Shown here piece after piece: positions 61,901 through 64,000 of a stretch of DNA of 64,000 bases. The stretch covers positions 22,790,342 through 22,854,341 of the forward strand of contig CM029366.1 of the NCBI GenBank assembly GCA_017165825.1, given 5' to 3'. Made by a program: the position numbers and the translations under genes. This stretch comes from Hepsetus odoe (Eukaryota > Chordata > Actinopteri > Characiformes > Hepsetidae). The notes below the pieces were generated by a model. It saw only the letters and a program-made list of their open reading frames with translations. It was not told the DNA's origin and searched no databases. Each line of letters starts with the position of its first letter. Positions within the stretch are counted from its first letter, which is position 1.

Positions 61901-63208
61901 GTCAGGACAATCTTTAGATGTTTAACCCCCTTGTCCTTAGATTTATTCACCTTGAGATGCCTCCTTTAATTCTTTCAAAATGTTCACTTTTAAGTCATTG
62001 AAACAAACAGAGAAATTTTGTTGAAATTTTGTATTCTAAAAAGGAAAATTTGTGCAAGTAAAATTAATTATCGGCATTTCATGAAAAATCATCCCAGTGT
62101 ACAGTCTTGTTTTGTGAGAAGAAAAACTAAAATGTTCTTATTAATTTCATTTTGTACTTTTTGTCATTTTTTTTAATCATTCCTGAAAAATCAGAGAAAG
62201 AGCAAATGAAGTCATCTTTGCAGTATAATTAAATCCTAAACATTTCACAGCAAGTTACTGACTGCTTAGAATTCCACTAAATACTGCAATTATAAGTAGA
62301 GATTTCCTAACTTCCACTCTTATGTATAGATTATCAAAGCCATACTAATATACTTCCAGGTTAGTATGTAATTTCCTTTTTTGTACATTATGCATGCTTC
62401 GTGTAGTAATGGAAAGATGTGTTTTTATTTTACCTTGTATATATCACTGGGAATTTTGGAATAATACTTACTGGAATGTAGTGTAAATTACACTAAGGAT
62501 CTTCAGTAAAATTCATCCATGAGTGACTCACCTGAAGCCCTTACAACAACAGCAGGTCGTCTAAGATCATCAGCTGATTTTTCATCAGCAATAATGACGA
62601 CTACTCCCGGCACCTGAGGCCTTCGACCTGCACTCTCACTCAGTACAAACTGCTGAGTGAATGCCATAGCCTGACCTAAACACAGACAAGAATATGTAGC
62701 AGTGCAGGCACAACACATATTTCTATACAATCTTTGATCCTTACATCTTAATAAACAAACAACTACATAAGAACAAAAAAAATAAGTGTCAAATTTATCA
62801 CACAATCCACCTATATTATTTCCTGGTGCATCAATAAACGGGGTGGAAAGAATCTCCTGCAGAAGGGTAATGTTGTTGCTATGCTGACTGAGGAGGAAGC
62901 GCACTTTGGGTTCATCACTGTAGACCACCACCCCCACCTGGAGTAAGAAAGCATTGCACACAGATACACACACAGCAGCTGAATTATAATATTCTCTTTC
63001 ACACCCACTCACACACTCACTCTTGACTCAGTAACTTTGCCTCCCAGGGACCCATGTCCATCAAGACCCACCTGTGAGCCCCTAACCCCGATGTTAGAGA
63101 GTGATCCAGCAGCACTTGCAAGCATAGACAGTACAGGAGCCCCCAGAGCAGAGCGATCCCGAGAAGCAGGTACCAGAAACACCACGTCCAAGCGCCCATC
63201 CACACACA
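20461..63208 (-). CDS. col7a1: col7a1, collagen type VII alpha 1 chain (5' end beyond the window)
   Basis: Type VII collagen is secreted and forms the anchoring fibrils that tie the epidermal basement membrane to the dermis. I placed 94 exons by AG acceptors, GT (twice GC) donors and continuous frame. The domain order is vWA2, Cys linker, long interrupted Gly-X-Y region with a hinge, NC2, Kunitz. That order, plus segment-by-segment similarity to human COL7A1 recalled from knowledge, identifies it. The collagenous exons sum to 4,863 nt (about 1,621 codons, hinge included), close to the roughly 1,530 residues of the human helix. Nearly all these exons are phase 0, begin with a Gly codon and are 27, 36, 45, 54, 63, 72 or 81 nt long. 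The first vWA domain, the fibronectin III repeats and the promoter are not in the window. Blocks are described separately below. The anomalies are in the last exon and at two GC donors. Confidence 0.95.
20610..22398 (-). other. Last col7a1 intron
   Basis: 1.8 kb, split by phase 1/2 exons on either side. A transposon-like stretch may lie at 21.38-21.72 kb, but no terminal repeat was found. No other exon is seen. Confidence 0.5.
22399..24414 (-). CDS. col7a1: col7a1 NC2 exons
   Basis: Three exons: 24414-24366 encodes EDEIRAFVRSEMNQHC, 23552-23460 starts with GVGEIPSHTVQSFRG, and 22461-22399 encodes ESYDDPMEEIIDLTPSANQ. Each exon ends with one base of a split codon finished by two bases in the next, and all joins agree. 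The first matches human DDIRGFVRQEMSQHC, so the cysteine that pairs with the helical Cys in antiparallel dimers is kept. The second cysteine of human HCAC is not present. The later part is acidic (DEEESYDDPMEE), as in human. The segment spans about 68 residues before the Kunitz domain. I cannot point to a clear equivalent of the human BMP-1 cleavage site. Confidence 0.92.
22802..22922 (+). repeat. (TA)n followed by (TG)n and (TATG)n
   Basis: About 70 bases of TA, then gtgtgtgt and tatgtatg units, in a col7a1 intron between NC2 exons. Confidence 0.95.
24514..29372 (-). CDS. col7a1: col7a1 C-terminal collagenous exons
   Basis: Fourteen exons, 5' to 3': 29372-29337, 29244-29209, 29077-29021, 28327-28256, 27234-27163, 26946-26911, 26820-26740, 26027-25974, 25895-25842, 25457-25395, 25198-25136, 25061-24945, 24809-24732 and 24567-24514. 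Exon 29077-29021 reads GETLLVGGPPGEKG, matching human GDSAVILGPPG. Exon 26027-25974 has a lone cysteine in the helix, GERGSKGACGQNGQKGDR, at the position of human GVKGACGLDG (Cys2634). Exon 24809-24732 reads GERGPPGPSMVGPRG, like human GERGPPGERVVG. The cysteine and interruption positions are therefore conserved towards the C-terminal end, where antiparallel dimers form. Confidence 0.94.
26306..26341 (+). repeat. (TG)n microsatellite
   Basis: TG run with one ttttg break, in the intron between exons 26820-26740 and 26027-25974. Confidence 0.93.
27614..27886 (+). mobile_element. Probable solo LTR with 5-bp target duplication
   Basis: The segment starts TGTCACGG and ends CATGACA, so its ends form a short inverted repeat TGTCA/TGACA. 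It is flanked on both sides by ATAAG (27609-27613 and 27887-27891). Near the 3' end is tattaaaa followed by a T/C-rich stretch. About 273 bases, with no coding sequence, matches a solo LTR of a retrotransposon. It sits in a col7a1 intron, antisense to the gene. Confidence 0.72.
28641..28776 (-). mobile_element. tRNA-derived SINE fragment
   Basis: The minus strand reads GCAGCTTGGTGGTCCAGTGG and later CCAGGGTTTGATTTCCAGG, an A-box/B-box pair like the copy at 3.4-3.7 kb. Only the head is kept. Confidence 0.65.
29800..30022 (+). mobile_element. Tc1-like transposon relic
   Basis: Contains gtcagttcttgaagttgatg, agcaggaaaatgaggcaaac and a tail ggtttaattgttatggctga. These are landmarks of a common fish Tc1-like element just before and at the start of its transposase, and at its 3' end. 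The transposase middle is deleted. Related tails occur at 42.2 and 52.1 kb. Confidence 0.6.
30062..30560 (-). mobile_element. LINE 3' end, reverse transcriptase C-terminal region
   Basis: A 173-codon minus-strand frame reads KGKVYRTVLRPAMLHGLEKV, SELKMLSFSLGVTRMDRIRN, ARLHWFGHVQRRDEDFIGRR, RPKRRFMDVVREDM and ends WRWLIRCGDP. This is the region after the RT core in RTE-like/non-LTR elements of fish. It lies in the col7a1 intron 29373-31283 in the same orientation as the gene. It is 5'-truncated as usual for LINEs. Confidence 0.88.
31284..41342 (-). CDS. col7a1: col7a1 central collagenous exons
   Basis: Twenty-five exons, 5' to 3': 41342-41307, 41230-41186, 41060-40956, 40433-40362, 40264-40220, 39685-39650, 39318-39283, 37723-37688, 37609-37565, 37404-37372, 37145-37083, 36423-36388, 35419-35339, 35234-35166, 34870-34835, 34454-34395, 34108-34064, 33963-33928, 33834-33799, 33710-33651, 33535-33410, 33283-33212, 33023-32988, 32884-32825 and 31328-31284. 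Exon 35419-35339 ends CAG with GCAAAT, a GC donor. Exon 34870-34835 begins AVAGPPG, so the join reads GKAVAGPPG, like human GQAVVGLPG. Other breaks are GDSVTELPG (41.05 kb), GVGVQ (37.4 kb), GETLPG (34.4 kb), GVGMVG (33.7 kb) and GQSAVG (32.9 kb). RGD occurs at 34.1 and 32.85 kb. Confidence 0.93.
31945..32250 (-). mobile_element. Tc1 transposase fragment
   Basis: A minus-strand frame of 126 codons contains STIRKRLHNLHGRCARRKPL (end of the DNA-binding part), KARLNFARENVDKGQDFWNN and VLWSDESKIELFGH. The last carries the first catalytic Asp of the DDE domain. It is a different Tc1 family from the short copies A-D. The rest of the transposase is not present nearby. Col7a1 intron 31329-32824. Confidence 0.85.
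33092..33154 (+). repeat. (TCTG)n then (CT)n microsatellite
   Basis: Four or five TCTG units followed by about 45 bases of CT, in the intron between exons 33283-33212 and 33023-32988. It lies 58 bases downstream of the donor of exon 33283-33212. Confidence 0.95.
35457..36006 (+). mobile_element. Short Tc1/mariner derivative, copy B
   Basis: 550 bases bounded by CAGTACTGTGCAAAAGTTTT and its inverted copy, with TA on each side. It keeps only the C-terminal part of a Tc1 transposase on the plus strand, reading DYMKRQKDVRKPTSTEDLWL, then LPAKFLQKLCASVPRRIDAV and GGHTKY-stop (35683-35868). It therefore cannot move alone. It lies 37 bases upstream (in the col7a1 sense) of the acceptor of exon 35419-35339. 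Confidence 0.93.
37724..39282 (-). other. col7a1 intron without other features
   Basis: 1.56 kb. I see no exon, mobile element terminus or RNA gene. Confidence 0.45.
41469..41678 (-). CDS. col7a1: col7a1 large collagenous exon matching human exon 73
   Basis: A single 210-nt exon (70 codons) between acceptor ctaag and donor GTAGTG. Every other collagenous exon in the window is 126 nt or shorter. It begins GARGAPGERGFKGDQGEKG and ends GELGEAGRPGDK, with one imperfection at GRAIGERG. The stretch GQAGEPGKPGIPGVPGRAG is nearly identical to human. Human exon 73 is also unusually large (about 200 nt, from memory) and sits just after the hinge. It matters clinically because it can be skipped in frame. 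This exon is likewise phase 0 on both sides, so its loss would keep the frame. Confidence 0.93.
42020..42232 (+). mobile_element. Tc1-like relic, 3' part
   Basis: Reads gtcactcagatccttgcact, aacacaatgttcacttgccc and a tail ggttttaatgttgtggctga, the 3' end of the same broad element as the relics at 29.8 and 51.9 kb. No reading frame is left. Confidence 0.6.
42485..42723 (-). CDS. col7a1: col7a1 hinge exons (non-collagenous helix break)
   Basis: Two exons: 42723-42688 encodes DVKRALSDFGIE, and 42610-42485 starts VRDLKEVLERKDILL and returns to Gly-X-Y at HKGEKGERGETGPQG. Together they insert about 35 residues without glycine periodicity, rich in Leu, Glu and Lys and likely helical. This is the position of the hinge in human type VII collagen, which lies just before the exon-73 segment. 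In human the hinge is the flexible, protease-sensitive site that splits the triple helix. The sequence is only loosely conserved, but position, length and neighbours agree. Confidence 0.9.
42806..50080 (-). CDS. col7a1: col7a1 collagenous exons up to the hinge
   Basis: Sixteen exons, 5' to 3': 50080-50045, 49950-49909, 49787-49707, 49618-49583, 48975-48940, 48416-48336, 47814-47779, 47598-47527, 47333-47289, 44843-44808, 44716-44681, 43996-43901, 43717-43652, 43202-43167, 42983-42948 and 42853-42806. Exon 49950-49909 starts with an Ala codon, encodes ADGQTGLRAEKGEK and appears to use a GC donor. The junction GPPGDL-ADGQTGLRAEKG resembles a human interruption reading GPPGRLVDTGPGAREKG, so the exon is probably genuine. 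Exons 47333 to 44681 give GKPGEDGKTGPPGKI, GEDGVPGEDGRK and GEKGDPGPSGRN, a close match to a human block. Exon 43717-43652 starts VVYIKGAEVSAIPG, a further break in the triplet. The 2.4-kb intron 44844-47288 holds no exon that I can see. Confidence 0.92.
44844..47288 (-). other. Largest col7a1 intron in the window
   Basis: 2.4 kb. A short tail resembling fish retroelement ends (aagcgctatgtaaatgaaac and following, 45914-45957) is the only repeat I recognise. No exon or RNA gene is seen. Confidence 0.45.
50145..50169 (+). repeat. Left copy of a sequence duplicated across the assembly gap
   Basis: tgagtgtgtgtgtgtttgtg followed by a G run ends at the gap. The identical sequence resumes at 50537, immediately after it. 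Confidence 0.95.
50170..50536. other. Assembly gap (367 N)
   Basis: Unresolved bases inside a col7a1 intron (between exons 50671-50627 and 50080-50045). Both flanks are the same TG/G-rich sequence, so the stated length is doubtful. Confidence 1.
50556..50579 (+). repeat. Poly(G) tract
   Basis: Twenty-four consecutive G at the right edge of the gap, able to form a G-quadruplex and a likely cause of the gap. Confidence 0.97.
50627..61446 (-). CDS. col7a1: col7a1 N-terminal collagenous exons
   Basis: Twenty-seven exons, 5' to 3': 61446-61420, 60749-60705, 60337-60236, 59890-59819, 59595-59560, 59482-59429, 59122-59051, 58969-58856, 58674-58648, 58517-58464, 57780-57709, 57011-56952, 56690-56655, 56562-56518, 56157-56122, 55709-55665, 55577-55542, 55459-55424, 54601-54569, 54421-54350, 54232-54173, 53965-53930, 53819-53739, 52929-52894, 52795-52751, 52676-52605 and 50671-50627. 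All are multiples of three and open with GGN. Triplet breaks seen include GSSVGVRG (60.3 kb), GLSIKG (58.9 kb), GVGSGVAGKG (58.5 kb), GETREG (57.0 kb) and GPGLSG (54.6 kb). Such interruptions typify type VII collagen. One RGD lies in exon 59595-59560. Confidence 0.93.
50949..51792 (-). mobile_element. Tigger/pogo-like DNA transposon, non-autonomous
   Basis: Terminal inverted repeats CAGTGGTGCCTTGACTTACG and ACTCGTAAGTCAAGGTACCACTG (the right end is read on the plus strand) bound 844 bases, with TA duplicated on both sides. The minus strand keeps a fragment reading EKKKRMMYIELKKEIIEKHD, GVNVVDLVKQHERSTSTICT. This is the N-terminal helix-turn-helix of Tigger/CENP-B-type transposases. The DDE domain is absent. 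Col7a1 intron 50672-52604. Confidence 0.9.
51860..52120 (+). mobile_element. Tc1-like relic, 3' part
   Basis: Contains caaaccactcagatcttttc and ends agttttaacactgtggctga with tgagtgta, paralleling the tail at 42.2 kb. It lies close to the Tigger-like element in the same intron. Confidence 0.58.
54714..54835 (+). mobile_element. Possible Tc1 end fragment
   Basis: Starts tacaatactgtgcaaaatgt, similar to but distinct from the ends of copies A-D. No second end found. Confidence 0.4.
55877..55928 (+). repeat. (TG)n microsatellite
   Basis: About 50 bases of TG with one tgcg break, in the intron between exons 56157-56122 and 55709-55665. Confidence 0.95.
57123..57671 (+). mobile_element. Short Tc1/mariner derivative, copy C
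   Basis: 549 bases, TA-flanked, nearly identical to copy B. The retained plus-strand frame (57348-57533) reads DYMKRQKDVRKPTSTDDLWL and ends GGHTKY-stop. It lies 37 bases from the donor side of exon 57780-57709. Confidence 0.93.
60140..60197 (+). repeat. (CA)n microsatellite
   Basis: CA run with several interruptions, in the intron 3' of exon 60337-60236. Confidence 0.92.
60974..61253 (-). mobile_element. Probable solo LTR with 5-bp target duplication
   Basis: On the minus strand it begins TGTCACAATTAGG and carries GGCTGACTATTTAAGCCCC (TATA-like) and GGATAATAAAGC (a polyadenylation-like AATAAA). It ends near CCGTTAAAATAA. GTTAG flanks it at 60969-60973 and 61254-61258. Promoter, poly(A) signal and target duplication in about 280 bases fit a solo LTR, in the same orientation as col7a1. 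The expected CA at the 3' end is not clear. Confidence 0.65.
61532..63208 (-). CDS. col7a1: col7a1 exons for second vWA domain and Cys linker
   Basis: Exons, 5' to 3': 63208-63072, 62937-62811, 62675-62532, 61864-61689 and 61567-61532. The first begins after acceptor tctcag and encodes CVDGRLDVVFLVPASRD. The second carries VGVVVYSDEP and ends GNNIG, the third ends in a GVVVIIADE strand, and the fourth begins GVTVLAVGIGRANLEELRQ. Phases agree: exons two and three each end with one base of a Gly codon completed by GT in the next. The same strand order and the GNN(I/L)G turn occur in human vWA2. The metal-binding DxSxS motif of ordinary vWA domains is absent (PASRD instead), as in human vWA2, so metal-dependent ligand binding is unlikely. 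The 36-nt linker encodes VTPDQCTVQCAE, two cysteines just before the helix, matching a Cys pair at the same place in human. Confidence 0.93.
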
Positions 63209-63671
63209 CTGAGAAAAGAAGAAGACAGATATGTCTCTATTAGATCAATTAAGCAGTGGAACTTGTTCAATTCAAAGTTTTCACTCGAACGTCAAACCCT
63301 TCAAGGACCTGTCATGTGGAGGACAAAGCAATCTTTGTGGGCAAAACAAGTCCTTTTGTTGAAAGTTGATCTAAAGTGAGCAAAAATGTTATTGCTGTGG
63401 TTTTTCCAGGGCTCCATGTTAGTCACATGACTAAAAATGAGGAACAGCGCGTAAGCTTAAAATCTTAATTCAGAGGGTAGTTATGAGATAAAGGCTAGTA
63501 CAAAGGAACATTTCTTCATCTGTTAACAATGTGGTCCTTTTCAATAATACCTTCCTAAAATTATTTGACCCCTAGAACTAGTACTTATCACCAGCTTGAC
63601 CTAAAGCATGGTAAACTTTTACTTTTATTTCTCACTTATTGCTCAGTTCTCTCAAAGGATTCTAAAAAATA
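63209..63671 (-). other. col7a1 intron 5' of the vWA2 exons
   Basis: No further exon seen up to the transposon copy that reaches the window edge. The preceding fibronectin III exons must be beyond 64 kb. Confidence 0.6.
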
Positions 63672-64000
63672 CAGTACTGTGCAAAAGTTTTAGGCAGGTG
63701 TGGAAACAATGCTGTAAACAAAGAATGCTTTCAGTAATATAAATAATGATTGTTTATTTTGATCAATTTACAAAATGCAAAGTGAGCGAACAAAAGAAAA
63801 ATCTAAATCAAATCAATATTTGGTGTTACTACCTTTTGCCTTCAAACCAGCATCAGTTCTTCTGGCCCCCACAGAGCCCTGATCTCAACATCATCCAGTG
63901 TGTCTGGGATTACATGAAGAGACAGAAGGATGTGAGGAAGCCTACATCCACAGAAGATCTGTGGTCAGTTCTCCAAGATGTTTGGAACAACCTACCAGCC
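63672..64000 (+). mobile_element. Short Tc1/mariner derivative, copy D (cut by window edge)
   Basis: Begins with TA then CAGTACTGTGCAAAAGTTTT and matches copies B and C for its full visible length, including TCTGGGATTACATGAAGAGA. There it has one more G than B and C. Confidence 0.92.

Noticed and set aside
63009..63071. Continuation of the first vWA2 exon into VGLDGHGSLGGKVTES
   Set aside because: A CAG with GTGGGT donor at 63072 joins in phase to the next exon (VGVVVYSDEP), which matches human; the extension is intron read-through.

Overview
The window is vertebrate nuclear DNA, almost certainly from a teleost fish and probably an ostariophysan. It has small phase-0 Gly-X-Y exons separated by short AT-rich introns, abundant microsatellites, Tc1/mariner, Tigger-like, LTR, LINE and tRNA-derived SINE remains, and a scaffold gap. 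There are no bacterial-type operons. The species is inferred, not read.

The dominant feature is one gene on the minus strand, running from about 20.46 kb to 63.2 kb and beyond the right edge. It is the type VII collagen gene col7a1, which encodes the anchoring-fibril collagen. I placed 94 coding exons by splice sites and reading frame. From the 5' side (high coordinates) they encode the second vWA domain of NC1 (63208-61689), a Cys-containing linker (61567-61532), the interrupted collagenous region (61446-24514, about 1,620 codons), the NC2 segment (24414-22399) and a C-terminal Kunitz domain (20609-20461). A non-collagenous hinge lies at 42723-42485, followed by the large exon matching human exon 73 (41678-41469). 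The first vWA domain and the fibronectin III repeats must lie beyond 64 kb.

The left 20 kb is gene-poor. It holds a frame-shifted, intronless coiled-coil relic (about 0.1-2.6 kb), a tRNA-Phe-like relic (4.5 kb), a GPR22-family receptor pseudogene with an unusual proline/serine/threonine repeat in intracellular loop 3 (8.6-10.3 kb), a LINE fragment (14.8-15.8 kb), SINEs, and long stretches in which I see no gene.

The col7a1 introns hold most of the mobile DNA: three copies of one short Tc1 derivative (a fourth lies outside the 3' end of the gene), a Tigger/pogo-like element with TA target duplications, two probable solo LTRs with 5-bp target duplications, a LINE 3' end, and several Tc1 relics. 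I found no clearly new multi-gene system. The points most worth checking are the disrupted last two Kunitz cysteines, two GC-AG introns (one on an exon also flanked by a transposon 37 nt from its acceptor), the loop-3 repeat of the GPR22-like pseudogene, and a 367-base gap whose two flanks are identical.
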